DNA of 64,000 bases. It comes from Citrobacter europaeus (GTDB lineage Bacteria > Pseudomonadota > Gammaproteobacteria > Enterobacterales > Enterobacteriaceae). The notes below the pieces were generated by a model. The model saw only the letters and a program-made list of their open reading frames with translations. It was not told the origin of the DNA and did no database searches. The stretch is from the NCBI GenBank assembly GCA_020099315.1, contig CP083650.1, positions 3,410,001-3,474,000 of the forward strand. The letters run 5' to 3'. Of the stretch, positions 44,724 to 53,408 are shown in pieces. The position numbers and the translations under genes are program-made. Each line of letters opens with the position of its first letter. The first letter of the stretch is position 1.

Positions 44724-45737
44724 TCAGGCGTGAGATTCTTTAACTTCGCGGATGCGGTCCTGATACTCGCGCAGTTTCTGCGGCGTCATCATGCGACGTT
44801 GATCGTCGAGCACCACACCGCCCACTTCATCGGCAATGTGCTGTGCGGACTGCAGCATCAGCTTAAAGTTTTGCAGCTCGTCCCCGTAGGACGGAACCTG
44901 CATAAAAATGGTCACGCCAGGAGTGCTGAAGTCGCCCGTCATTTCTGGGTCAAACGTTCCCGGGTTAACCATATTGGCAAGGCTAAACAGCGACGGACCG
45001 CTGCCATCCGGGCTCAAATGGCGATGGAAAATATTCATATCACCAAATTTGAAACCGGCCTGCTGAATGCTGTTGAGCAGCACTTCACCGTTGAGCTCGC
45101 TACCGTGATGCGCAGCAACGTTCATAATGATGACCGCTTCTTTACGCTGCGGTTTTTCAGCAACAGGCGCTTCTTCTACTACTGGCTCAGGCTGCGGTTG
45201 ATGTTCAACGACAGGCTCAGCTGGCTGGAAGGTCTGCGGCGCAGGTTGCGGGGCTTGCTGCACGGGTTGCTGAACCTGCGGCGCAGCGGGTTGATGCTGC
45301 ATCGGCTGTTGCGCAGGTTGCTGCTGAACAGGCTGATGTTGCACCGGCTGCTGCGGTTGTACAGGCTGCGGCGGCTGCTGAACATGCGGCGGCGGTACCG
45401 GCGCTTGTGCAGGCTGCTGCGCGGATTGACGCGGCTGAGCAGACGCATAAGGCGGCTGGTACTGGTGTTGCGGCGACTGAGGAGGAACCCCATGTTCCTG
45501 CGCATTACCGGGAGCATGATTCACACGATGAACGCGAACTTCGCCCACGCCTTCGTCTTCCTCGACGTTGTCGTCGAACGAATCCTCGTCTTCACGTTTA
45601 GACTTCATGCGTTTCAGTGGGCGATCGCGGAATATAGAAGACCGCTCTTTACGGCTAGTCCAAAAACCATGTACCAGTAAAGCGATTATGGCGATCGCGC
45701 CAACAATGATTAATATCAGACGCAAATCCTGCATCAT
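44724..45737 (-). CDS. zipA: ZipA, membrane-anchored FtsZ-binding cell division protein
   Basis: 337 residues from ATG 45737 (MMQDLRLILIIVGAIAIIAL); the longer frame to 45788 has no family support. One N-terminal membrane helix, a short charged segment (SRKERSSIFRDRPLKRMKSK), then a very long Pro/Gln-rich linker at about residues 65-185, and the C-terminal FtsZ-binding domain from KEAVIIMNVAAHHGSELNGE onward. It tethers the FtsZ ring to the inner membrane. It is slightly longer than the E. coli protein (328), the difference being in the repeat-rich linker. It is divergent from cysZ. Confidence 0.95.
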   Translation of the reverse strand: MMQDLRLILIIVGAIAIIALLVHGFWTSRKERSSIFRDRPLKRMKSKREDEDSFDDNVEEDEGVGEVRVHRVNHAPGNAQEHGVPPQSPQHQYQPPYASAQPRQSAQQPAQAPVPPPHVQQPPQPVQPQQPVQHQPVQQQPAQQPMQHQPAAPQVQQPVQQAPQPAPQTFQPAEPVVEHQPQPEPVVEEAPVAEKPQRKEAVIIMNVAAHHGSELNGEVLLNSIQQAGFKFGDMNIFHRHLSPDGSGPSLFSLANMVNPGTFDPEMTGDFSTPGVTIFMQVPSYGDELQNFKLMLQSAQHIADEVGGVVLDDQRRMMTPQKLREYQDRIREVKESHA

Positions 45738-45967
45738 TATATTCTCTGTTGTTCTAACACCTTGCCACCACGGCAAACATTTACTCACTAAGAGTATTTG
45801 TCGATTACGCCAAGTGCAAGTGTACTCTTGGCTTTCACAGCATAAAGATGAACAAAATTTTGCTTTTTGCTGTTTTTTCGAACATTTCCGAACAGCTTAA
45901 CGCTCAACAACCCGGTAAGATACGCAAAGTTTACCAGAGCTTATATAACAAGGAGTATGTCCTGACC

Positions 45968-46729
45968 ATGGTTTCATCATCTGCAGTTGTACCTCGCAGC
46001 GGCCTATATTACTTTTCTCAGGGATGGAAGCTCATCACTCAACCGGGTATTCGTCGGTTTGTTATCCTGCCTTTACTGGTGAATATCCTGCTGATGGGCG
46101 GCGCATTCTGGTGGTTATTTACACAACTCGATAGCTGGATCCCCGCGCTGATGAGCCACGTCCCTGACTGGCTTCAGTGGCTCAGCTATTTACTGTGGCC
46201 GATTGTGACTGTCTCTGTGCTGTTGGTATTCGGCTATCTGTTCTCGACTATTGCTAACTGGATTGCCGCACCGTTTAACGGTCTGCTGGCGGAACAGCTG
46301 GAAGCACGCTTAACGGGCGCCACGCCGCCTGACACCGGCGTTCTCGGCATCATGAAAGACGTTCCGCGCATTATGAAACGCGAATGGCAAAAGCTGGCGT
46401 GGTATCTCCCGCGCGCCTTCGTGTTGCTGATCCTCTATTTTATTCCAGGCATTGGGCAGACCGTTGCCCCAGTGCTGTGGTTCCTGTTCAGCGCGTGGAT
46501 GCTGGCCATTCAGTACTGCGATTATCCGTTTGATAACCATAAGGTGCCTTTTAAAGAGATGCGCGTCGCGCTGCGCACACGCAAGGTAACCAATATGCAA
46601 TTTGGCGCGTTAACCAGCCTGTTCACCATGATTCCGGTGCTCAACCTGTTCATCATGCCGGTCGCGGTTTGTGGTGCCACGGCGATGTGGGTAGACTGCT
46701 ATCGTGCTAAGCACGCGTTATGGAAGTAA
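45968..46729 (+). CDS. cysZ: CysZ, sulfate permease/uptake protein
   Basis: 253 residues from ATG 45968 (MVSSSAVVPRSGLYYFSQGW), matching the E. coli length; the frame back to 45848 is non-coding. Four main hydrophobic segments, the EI24/CysZ fold. It supplies sulfate for cysteine synthesis when CysPUWA is insufficient. AAGGAGTATGT upstream is a strong ribosome-binding site. It lies just before cysK in the sulfur block. Confidence 0.94.
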   Translation: MVSSSAVVPRSGLYYFSQGWKLITQPGIRRFVILPLLVNILLMGGAFWWLFTQLDSWIPALMSHVPDWLQWLSYLLWPIVTVSVLLVFGYLFSTIANWIAAPFNGLLAEQLEARLTGATPPDTGVLGIMKDVPRIMKREWQKLAWYLPRAFVLLILYFIPGIGQTVAPVLWFLFSAWMLAIQYCDYPFDNHKVPFKEMRVALRTRKVTNMQFGALTSLFTMIPVLNLFIMPVAVCGATAMWVDCYRAKHALWK

Positions 46730-46892
46730 TGCAAAAATGTGTAAAAGCGGGCTGGCTTATGCCCGCTCTTATTCCATACTGCTACGCATTATTTCTCATC
46801 AGCATATAGATATGCGAATTCCTTACTTCCCCATACTTTCTCAACAGGTATGCTGAAGCGGTATCCCAATTTCATACAGTTAAGGACAGGCC

Positions 46893-47864
46893 ATGAGTAA
46901 GATTTTTGAAGATAACTCGCTGACTATCGGTCATACGCCGCTGGTTCGACTGAACCGTATCGGTAACGGACGCATTCTGGCGAAGGTGGAATCACGCAAC
47001 CCGAGCTTCAGCGTCAAATGCCGTATCGGTGCCAATATGATTTGGGATGCCGAAAAGCGTGGTGTGCTGAAACCGGGCGTTGAGCTGGTAGAACCGACCA
47101 GCGGTAACACCGGTATTGCACTGGCTTACGTCGCCGCCGCTCGCGGTTACAAACTGACGCTGACCATGCCGGAAACCATGAGCATTGAGCGCCGCAAGCT
47201 CTTAAAAGCGCTGGGCGCGAACCTGGTACTGACCGAAGGCGCAAAAGGCATGAAGGGCGCAATCCAGAAAGCGGAAGAAATCGTCGCCAGCGATCCGGAA
47301 AAATTCTTGTTGCTGCAGCAGTTCAGTAACCCGGCGAACCCGGAAATCCATGAAAAAACCACCGGCCCGGAAATCTGGGAAGATACCGATGGCCAGGTTG
47401 ATGTCTTTATTTCCGGCGTAGGTACCGGCGGTACGTTGACTGGCGTGACCCGTTACATTAAAGGCACCAAAGGTAAAACCGACCTGATCACCGTTGCGGT
47501 TGAACCTACCGACTCCCCTGTTATCGCCCAGGCCCTGGCGGGTGAAGAACTTAAACCAGGCCCGCATAAAATTCAGGGCATCGGCGCAGGCTTCATTCCT
47601 GGCAACCTTGATCTGAAGCTTATCGATAAAGTCGTTGCCATCACCAATGATGAAGCGATTTCTACTGCACGTCGCCTGATGGAAGAAGAAGGTATTCTGG
47701 CGGGGATCTCTTCCGGCGCAGCGGTTGCTGCCGCGCTTAAGCTCCAGGAAGATGAAACCTTTACCAATAAGAATATTGTGGTTATCCTACCGTCATCGGG
47801 TGAGCGTTATCTGAGCACTGCACTGTTTGCCGATCTCTTCACAGAGAAAGAACTGCAACAGTAA
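46893..47864 (+). CDS. cysK: CysK, O-acetylserine sulfhydrylase A
   Basis: 323 residues. It makes cysteine from O-acetylserine and sulfide using PLP. The PLP Lys lies in NPSFSVKCRIGANM near residue 42; the substrate loop TSGNTGIALAYV and the C-terminal SSGERYLSTALF are present. CysK also binds CysE and some CdiA toxins. The upstream region 46799-46880 should contain the CysB-dependent promoter. AAGGACAGG precedes the ATG. Confidence 0.96.
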   Translation: MSKIFEDNSLTIGHTPLVRLNRIGNGRILAKVESRNPSFSVKCRIGANMIWDAEKRGVLKPGVELVEPTSGNTGIALAYVAAARGYKLTLTMPETMSIERRKLLKALGANLVLTEGAKGMKGAIQKAEEIVASDPEKFLLLQQFSNPANPEIHEKTTGPEIWEDTDGQVDVFISGVGTGGTLTGVTRYIKGTKGKTDLITVAVEPTDSPVIAQALAGEELKPGPHKIQGIGAGFIPGNLDLKLIDKVVAITNDEAISTARRLMEEEGILAGISSGAAVAAALKLQEDETFTNKNIVVILPSSGERYLSTALFADLFTEKELQQ

Positions 47865-47886
47865 TGCCAGCATGTTAAAAACGCGT

Positions 47887-47914
47887 AAAAAAGCACCCTT
47901 TTGGGTGCTTTTTT
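47887..47914 (+). terminator. Terminator of cysK
   Basis: Stem AAAAAAGCACCC / GGGTGCTTTTTT with a TTTT loop. Confidence 0.92.
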
Positions 47915-47929
47915 GTGGCCTGCTTCAAA
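47914..47929. promoter_or_regulatory. CRP site upstream of ptsH
   Basis: TGTGG-CCTGCT-TCAAA has 8 of 10 conserved CRP positions and matches the known CRP site far upstream of ptsH in E. coli. It directly abuts the cysK terminator. Confidence 0.7.
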
Positions 47930-48030
47930 GTTTCACCTCTCCTGGCATTGATTCAACCCGCCGGAACTGGTATTTAACCAAACTAATTATTTTGATGCGC
48001 GAAATTAATCGTTACAGGAAAAGCGCTAGC

Positions 48031-48042
48031 TGAATCGATTTT
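48031..48042. promoter_or_regulatory. Cra (FruR) site upstream of ptsH
   Basis: TGAATCGATTTT fits the Cra consensus TGAAWCGATTCA at 10 of 12 positions. It lies just before the promoter region 48040-48085, where a CATAATG -10-like element is seen. The stretch 47930-48247 contains no gene and forms the long multi-promoter ptsH leader. Confidence 0.7.
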
Positions 48043-48247
48043 ATGATTTGGTTCAACTCTTCCTTTCGCGGCATAATGTTTAATGACGAACGAAACGTCA
48101 GCGGCAAGAAGTTGCCAGCAACGGATTGCACCGAACTCCTTTTGTGTCGCGTCCAGTTTACGCCGATGCTAACAATACAGGCTAAAGTTGAGCCGCCAGG
48201 CTAGACTTTAGTTCCACAACACTAAACCTATAAGTTGGGGAAATATA

Positions 48248-48505
48248 ATGTTCCAGCAAGAAGTTACCATTACCGCTCCGAACGGTCTGCATACTCGCCC
48301 TGCTGCTCAGTTTGTTAAAGAAGCAAAAGGCTTTTCTTCTGAAATTACTGTGACTTCCAACGGCAAAAGCGCTAGCGCCAAAAGCCTGTTTAAACTGCAG
48401 ACTCTGGGCCTGACTCAGGGTACCGTTGTCACCCTGTCCGCAGAAGGTGAAGACGAGCAGAAAGCAGTTGAGCATCTGGTTAAACTGATGGCTGAACTCG
48501 AGTAA
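48248..48505 (+). CDS. ptsH: PtsH, HPr phosphocarrier protein
   Basis: 85 residues. It receives phosphate from enzyme I on His15 (NGLHTRPAAQFVKEA) and passes it to sugar-specific EIIA proteins. Ser46 lies in KSASAKSLFKLQ. First gene of ptsHI-crr; GGGGAAAT before the ATG. Confidence 0.97.
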   Translation: MFQQEVTITAPNGLHTRPAAQFVKEAKGFSSEITVTSNGKSASAKSLFKLQTLGLTQGTVVTLSAEGEDEQKAVEHLVKLMAELE

Positions 48506-48550
48506 GTTCAACGAGTTCTTTTAAATATCAGTCACAAGTAAGGTAGGGTT

Positions 48551-50278
48551 ATGATTTCAGGCATTTTAGCATCCCCGGGTATCGCTTTCGGTAAAGCATT
48601 GCTGCTGAAAGAAGACGAGATCGTCATTGACCGGAAAAAAATTTCTGCCGACAAGGTTGATCAGGAAGTTGAACGTTTTCTGAGCGGTCGTGCCAAGGCA
48701 TCTGCGCAACTGGAAGCGATCAAAACTAAAGCTGGTGAAACGTTCGGTGAAGAAAAAGAAGCCATCTTTGAAGGGCATATTATGCTGCTCGAAGATGAGG
48801 AGCTGGAGCAGGAAATCATAGCCCTGATTAAAGATAAGCACATGACGGCTGATGCAGCTGCGCATGAAGTTATCGAAGGTCAGGCCACAGCCCTGGAAGA
48901 GCTGGATGATGAATACCTGAAAGAACGTGCGGCTGACGTACGTGATATCGGTAAACGCCTGCTGCGTAATATCCTGGGTCTGGCAATTATCGACCTGAGC
49001 GCGATTCAGGACGAAGTTATCCTGGTAGCCGCTGACCTGACCCCGTCAGAAACCGCACAGCTGAACCTGAACAAAGTGCTGGGTTTCATTACTGACGCGG
49101 GCGGACGTACCTCCCATACCTCTATCATGGCGCGTTCTCTGGAACTGCCTGCCATCGTAGGTACGGGTAGCGTCACCTCTCAGGTGAAAAACGACGACTA
49201 TCTGATTCTGGATGCCGTAAACAACCAGGTTTACGTCAATCCGACCAACGACGTTATTGAGCAACTGCGTGCCGTTCAGGAGCAGGTTGCTACCGAGAAA
49301 GCGGAACTCGCTAAGCTGAAAGATCTGCCGGCTATCACGCTGGACGGACATCAGGTTGAAGTTTGCGCCAACATCGGTACCGTTCGTGACGTTGAAGGCG
49401 CTGAGCGTAACGGCGCTGAAGGTGTGGGTCTGTACCGTACCGAATTCCTGTTCATGGACCGTGAATCGCTGCCAACTGAAGAAGAACAGTTTGCTGCGTA
49501 TAAAGCCGTCGCTGAAGCCTGTGGCTCTCAGGCGGTCATCGTCCGTACCATGGACATCGGCGGCGATAAAGAGCTGCCGTACATGAACTTCCCTAAAGAA
49601 GAGAACCCGTTCCTGGGCTGGCGTGCTGTGCGTATCGCCATGGATCGTAAAGAGATCCTGCGTGACCAGGTTCGCGCTATTCTGCGCGCCTCTGCTTTCG
49701 GCAAACTGCGCATCATGTTCCCAATGATCATCTCTGTTGAAGAAGTGCGTGCACTGCGCAAAGAGATCGAAATCTACAAACAGGAACTGCGCGACGAAGG
49801 TAAAGCATTTGACGAAAGCATTGAGATTGGCGTGATGGTGGAAACACCGGCAGCGGCAACAATTGCGCGTCATTTAGCCAAAGAAGTTGATTTCTTTAGT
49901 ATCGGCACCAATGATTTAACGCAGTACACCCTGGCAGTTGACCGTGGTAATGATATGATTTCACACCTTTACCAACCGATGTCGCCATCTGTACTGACGC
50001 TGATCAAGCAAGTTATTGATGCTTCTCATGCGGAAGGCAAATGGACTGGCATGTGTGGTGAGCTTGCAGGCGACGAACGTGCTACACTTCTGTTGCTGGG
50101 GATGGGTCTGGACGAATTCTCTATGAGCGCCATTTCTATCCCGCGCATTAAGAAGATTATCCGTAACACGAACTTCGAAGATGCGAAGGTGTTAGCAGAG
50201 CAGGCTCTTGCTCAACCGACAACGGACGAGTTAATGACGCTGGTTAACAAGTTCATTGAAGAAAAAACAATCTGCTAA
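48551..50278 (+). CDS. ptsI: PtsI, PTS enzyme I
   Basis: 575 residues, the E. coli length. It autophosphorylates with PEP and donates to HPr. The active His is in DAGGRTSHTSIMARSL near residue 189; PEP-binding segments are RTMDIGGDKELPYMNF, GTNDLTQYTLAVDRG and the catalytic Cys in WTGMCGELAGDE near 502. It is cotranscribed with ptsH and crr. Confidence 0.97.
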   Translation: MISGILASPGIAFGKALLLKEDEIVIDRKKISADKVDQEVERFLSGRAKASAQLEAIKTKAGETFGEEKEAIFEGHIMLLEDEELEQEIIALIKDKHMTADAAAHEVIEGQATALEELDDEYLKERAADVRDIGKRLLRNILGLAIIDLSAIQDEVILVAADLTPSETAQLNLNKVLGFITDAGGRTSHTSIMARSLELPAIVGTGSVTSQVKNDDYLILDAVNNQVYVNPTNDVIEQLRAVQEQVATEKAELAKLKDLPAITLDGHQVEVCANIGTVRDVEGAERNGAEGVGLYRTEFLFMDRESLPTEEEQFAAYKAVAEACGSQAVIVRTMDIGGDKELPYMNFPKEENPFLGWRAVRIAMDRKEILRDQVRAILRASAFGKLRIMFPMIISVEEVRALRKEIEIYKQELRDEGKAFDESIEIGVMVETPAAATIARHLAKEVDFFSIGTNDLTQYTLAVDRGNDMISHLYQPMSPSVLTLIKQVIDASHAEGKWTGMCGELAGDERATLLLLGMGLDEFSMSAISIPRIKKIIRNTNFEDAKVLAEQALAQPTTDELMTLVNKFIEEKTIC

Positions 50279-50318
50279 TCCACGAGATGCGGCCCAATTT
50301 ACTGCTTAGGAGAAGATC

Positions 50319-50828
50319 ATGGGTTTGTTCGATAAACTGAAATCTCTGGTTTCTGATGATAAGAAAGACACCGGAACTATTGAGATTGTTGCTCCGCTCT
50401 CTGGCGAGATCGTCAACATCGAAGACGTGCCGGATGTAGTTTTTGCTGAAAAAATCGTTGGTGATGGCATCGCTATCAAACCAACCGGTAACAAAATGGT
50501 CGCCCCTGTTGATGGCACCATCGGCAAAATCTTTGAAACCAACCACGCTTTCTCTATCGAATCCGACAGCGGCATTGAGCTGTTTGTTCACTTCGGTATT
50601 GATACCGTTGAACTGAAAGGCGAAGGCTTTAAACGCATCGCTGAAGAAGGTCAACGCGTGAAAGTGGGCGACCCGGTTATTGAATTCGATCTGCCGCTGC
50701 TGGAAGAAAAAGCCAAGTCTACCCTGACTCCGGTTGTTATCTCCAACATGGACGAAATCAAAGAGCTGATCAAACTGTCCGGTAGCGTGACGGTGGGTGA
50801 AACTCCGGTTATCCGCATCAAGAAGTAA
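50319..50828 (+). CDS. crr: Crr, glucose-specific EIIA (EIIA-Glc)
   Basis: 169 residues. It passes phosphate from HPr to the glucose permease, and regulates adenylate cyclase and inducer exclusion. Active-site His residues lie in IFETNHAFSIES (His75/76) and IELFVHFGIDTVEL (His90/91). The amphipathic N-terminus MGLFDKLKSLVSDD is typical. Third gene of the operon; crr also has its own promoter within ptsI in E. coli. Confidence 0.97.
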   Translation: MGLFDKLKSLVSDDKKDTGTIEIVAPLSGEIVNIEDVPDVVFAEKIVGDGIAIKPTGNKMVAPVDGTIGKIFETNHAFSIESDSGIELFVHFGIDTVELKGEGFKRIAEEGQRVKVGDPVIEFDLPLLEEKAKSTLTPVVISNMDEIKELIKLSGSVTVGETPVIRIKK

Positions 50829-50843
50829 TTCTTGTTGCAGAGA

Positions 50844-50872
50844 AGAATGGCGCCTGATGGCGCCATTCTTTT
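50844..50872 (+). terminator. Terminator of ptsHI-crr
   Basis: Stem AGAATGGCGCC / GGCGCCATTCT with a TGAT loop, then TTT. Confidence 0.9.
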
Positions 50873-50917
50873 ATATATGTATACCCCGACAACGATTTTT
50901 TGTAGGTCGGAAAAGCG

Positions 50918-51157
50918 TTAAATTTGTGAGATGACCGGTCGGTAACACGCTTCGCGCATCAGGATTTTCATTCCCTCCGGCCCGCTTTCCAACATCCGTC
51001 GTTCCGAATCCGCCACTAACAGTTCACAATCGTAGCCACCCGTAATACCAAACATCGCCCGCGCCACGCAGATATCTTCCAGCGCTGCAGCCCCGCTGGT
51101 GTCAAAATGTCCAACCATACGCCCATTCTGGCGAACCACCAGCCGGTAACTTTTCAT
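50918..51157 (-). CDS. Uncharacterised 79-residue protein coupled to pdxK
   Basis: 79 residues, no signal peptide or membrane segment. It opens like a small beta-sheet protein (MKSYRLVVRQNGRMVGHFDT) and later has FGITGGYDCELLVADSERR. It overlaps the pdxK stop as ATGA, so it is almost certainly translated together with pdxK. I do not recognise a named family. The placement suggests a link to vitamin B6 metabolism or just cotranscription; no function can be read from the sequence. Confidence 0.75.
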   Translation of the reverse strand: MKSYRLVVRQNGRMVGHFDTSGAAALEDICVARAMFGITGGYDCELLVADSERRMLESGPEGMKILMREACYRPVISQI

Positions 51158-52020
51158 CGCGCCTCCCCTGCCGGTGGCAGAATTAATTCATCACAACCGC
51201 ACAGGTTGGTCCACGTCATCACGTCCAGCACCCGCTGTGCGGCGTCGTGCGTCGCGGTCGTCAGCGCTTTACCCAACACAATACCGCTCACCAGCTCAGC
51301 ACAGAACAAATCGCCAGTCCCCTTCAGATCCGTTTTCACCCGCGGGTGGGCCAGCACCTCAACCGTTTCAGCCGTCACCACCGCAACGTTAATAATCTCT
51401 TCGCTATCCCCCGGCGCGCTGGTAATCACCACCCATTTCAGCGTGTCGGTGAGCAGCGATTGTGCCGCCGCGATAGCTTCATCAAGCGTACGACACGGTT
51501 TTCCGCTCAGCATTTGTAGCTCAAACACGTTCGGCGTCAGCCCCTGAGCCAGCGGCAACAGGTGCTTGCGATAAGCTTGCGGAATTTCAGCTTTCACATA
51601 CATTCCGCTGTCCGTATCGCCAATGACCGGATCGACCAAAATGCACAGTGCCGGATGCGTAGCCCGCACCGTTTCCAGCCACTGCGCCAGCAAGGCGATT
51701 TGCTCCGCGCTCCCCATATAGCCCGTGGTCACCGCCTTTAGCTCGCGTAAAGCATCACGCTCATTTAAGGCGCGGAGATAACCGCTAAACCAGTCGGGCG
51801 GAATAACGCCGCCGTAAAAGGTTTCATAATGCGGGGTATTACTGAACAGCACCGTAGGGACTGCCGTCACGCGTAATCCCTGCGCCTTAATGGCCGGAAC
51901 AGCGATGCTGTTGCCTACGCTGCCATACACCACTTGTGACTGGACGGCGACGATATCGGTCTGTAACGCCCGATGCTTGTCGTCGAAGAGCACCGACTGA
52001 ATATCATTCCCCTGCTCCAT
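51154..52020 (-). CDS. pdxK: PdxK, pyridoxal/pyridoxine/pyridoxamine kinase
   Basis: 288 residues from ATG 52020 (MEQGNDIQSVLFDDKHRALQ), which follows AGGAGAAATTT; the frame to 52071 is longer than the family. It phosphorylates B6 vitamers to PLP precursors. Kinase motifs are IVAVQSQVVYGSVGNSIAVP, ILVDPVIGDTDSGMYVK and the catalytic loop RVKTDLKGTGDLFCAELVSG. It is divergent from ptsJ, a MocR regulator shown in Salmonella to control pdxK. The last base overlaps the small downstream gene. Confidence 0.95.
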   Translation of the reverse strand: MEQGNDIQSVLFDDKHRALQTDIVAVQSQVVYGSVGNSIAVPAIKAQGLRVTAVPTVLFSNTPHYETFYGGVIPPDWFSGYLRALNERDALRELKAVTTGYMGSAEQIALLAQWLETVRATHPALCILVDPVIGDTDSGMYVKAEIPQAYRKHLLPLAQGLTPNVFELQMLSGKPCRTLDEAIAAAQSLLTDTLKWVVITSAPGDSEEIINVAVVTAETVEVLAHPRVKTDLKGTGDLFCAELVSGIVLGKALTTATHDAAQRVLDVMTWTNLCGCDELILPPAGEAR

Positions 52021-52102
52021 AAATTTCTCCTCTCGCTGGACAGCGGGCTTACACCTCACTATTATCGTCATATGCTAAAATTCATTTTGTCATAGGTCAA
52101 TA

Positions 52103-53395
52103 ATGATCGACGGAAAAACCGCTAGCGAAATTTTTGACAGTATTCGTCAACATGTCGCTACAGGCACGCTGGCAGCGGGCGAAACGTTACCGCCAGTACG
52201 TGAACTGGCAACGGCATTAAACGTCAACCGCAATACTGTCGCAGCGGCTTATAAGCGCCTGGTCACCTCCGGGTTGGCACAAAGTCTGGGACGCAATGGC
52301 ACGGTGATCAAAGAAATTTCTGCCCCCGTTGCGCTGGAAGGCGGTGATCCGGATACCCCGCTTATCGATCTTTCCGGCGGTAATCCTGCGCCCTCGCGTC
52401 TTCCCGATCTGAGTAGTTATTTCGCGAAGATAAATAAGAATCCGCGGTTGTATGGTGATGCTGCCGTGTCGCCAGGACTTAAAGCATGGGCCGCGCAGTG
52501 GATGCAGGATGTAATGCCTTGCAAGGGTGAAATTGATATCACCAGTGGCGCCATTGATGCCATTGAGCGGCTGCTGTGCGCCCATTTACTGCCTGGCGAC
52601 AGCGTTGCCGTAGAAGATCCGTGCTTTTTGAGTAGCATAAACATGCTGCGCTATGCCGGTTTCTCCGCCAGTCCGGTCAGCGTTGACCGCGAAGGCATGC
52701 AGCCAGACATGCTGGAAACCGCGCTTCAGAAAGGCGCGCGGGCGGTGATTCTGACGCCGCGCGCGCACAACCCTACAGGATGCAGTCTGAGCGCATCCCG
52801 TGCGGCGCAATTGCAGGAAATCCTGGCTCGCTATCCGCAAACGCTGGTGATCGTCGACGACCACTTTGCGCTGTTGTCCGCTTGCCGCTGGTATCCGGTA
52901 ATAGCTAAGGAAACCACGCACTGGGCGGTTGTCCGCTCGATGTCAAAAACGTTAGGCCCGGATTTACGCCTGGCCATTGTGGCCAGCGATCCGCTCACTT
53001 CCGGAAAACTGCGTTTACGGCTCAACTCCGGCAGTCAGTGGGTCAGCCATCTGCTCCAGGATTTAGCCTGCGCCTGCCTGAGTGACGAGACATATCAACA
53101 CACGCTGGCGCAAACTCAGCAGTTTTACGCTGCCCAGCAACAAAAACTGGCAGCGGCTCTGCGCCAACATGGCATTGATCTGCCCGCCGGTGACGGGCTG
53201 AATCTATGGCTACCGCTGGAAAATAACAGCCAGGCGACCGCTTTTGCGTTGGCAAAATCTGGCTGGCTGGTACGTGAAGGCGAAGTGTTTGGCGTCAATA
53301 CGCCTGCGCACGGCCTGCGCATTACGCTGTCAACCTTAACTGACAGCGACATTAACAAGCTGGCGGCTGATATTCATCTGGCGCTAAAGCGCTAA
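52103..53395 (+). CDS. ptsJ: PtsJ, MocR-type (GntR plus aminotransferase-fold) regulator of pdxK
   Basis: 430 residues. Residues 1-70 are a GntR winged helix (TLPPVRELATALNVNRNTVA). The rest is an aminotransferase-like domain with the PLP Lys in VRSMSKTLGPDLRLAI and the Asp in VIVDDHFALLS. In Salmonella Typhimurium, PtsJ represses pdxK and responds to PLP. Here it is divergent from pdxK with 82 bases between, which must hold the operator. E. coli has yfeK/yfeS in this interval instead, so it links this strain to Salmonella-type gene content. Confidence 0.93.
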   Translation: MIDGKTASEIFDSIRQHVATGTLAAGETLPPVRELATALNVNRNTVAAAYKRLVTSGLAQSLGRNGTVIKEISAPVALEGGDPDTPLIDLSGGNPAPSRLPDLSSYFAKINKNPRLYGDAAVSPGLKAWAAQWMQDVMPCKGEIDITSGAIDAIERLLCAHLLPGDSVAVEDPCFLSSINMLRYAGFSASPVSVDREGMQPDMLETALQKGARAVILTPRAHNPTGCSLSASRAAQLQEILARYPQTLVIVDDHFALLSACRWYPVIAKETTHWAVVRSMSKTLGPDLRLAIVASDPLTSGKLRLRLNSGSQWVSHLLQDLACACLSDETYQHTLAQTQQFYAAQQQKLAAALRQHGIDLPAGDGLNLWLPLENNSQATAFALAKSGWLVREGEVFGVNTPAHGLRITLSTLTDSDINKLAADIHLALKR

Positions 53396-53408
53396 CAGGA
53401 GAGAAAAA

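Noticed and set aside
45180..45480. Tandem repeat region that might be a CRISPR or minisatellite
   Set aside because: It is the imperfect CAG/CCG-rich coding repeat of the ZipA linker, with no conserved repeat-spacer unit.
44511..45680. A 389-codon plus-strand frame opposite zipA and the start of ligA
   Set aside because: Its long Arg/Leu-rich stretch is the antisense of the Pro/Gln-rich ZipA linker.
45848..45967. N-terminal extension of cysZ
   Set aside because: The 40 extra residues are not in the family, and a strong ribosome-binding site supports the ATG at 45968.
49046..49873. A 275-codon minus-strand frame opposite ptsI
   Set aside because: Antisense shadow of a highly expressed, biased gene; no start signal or domain.
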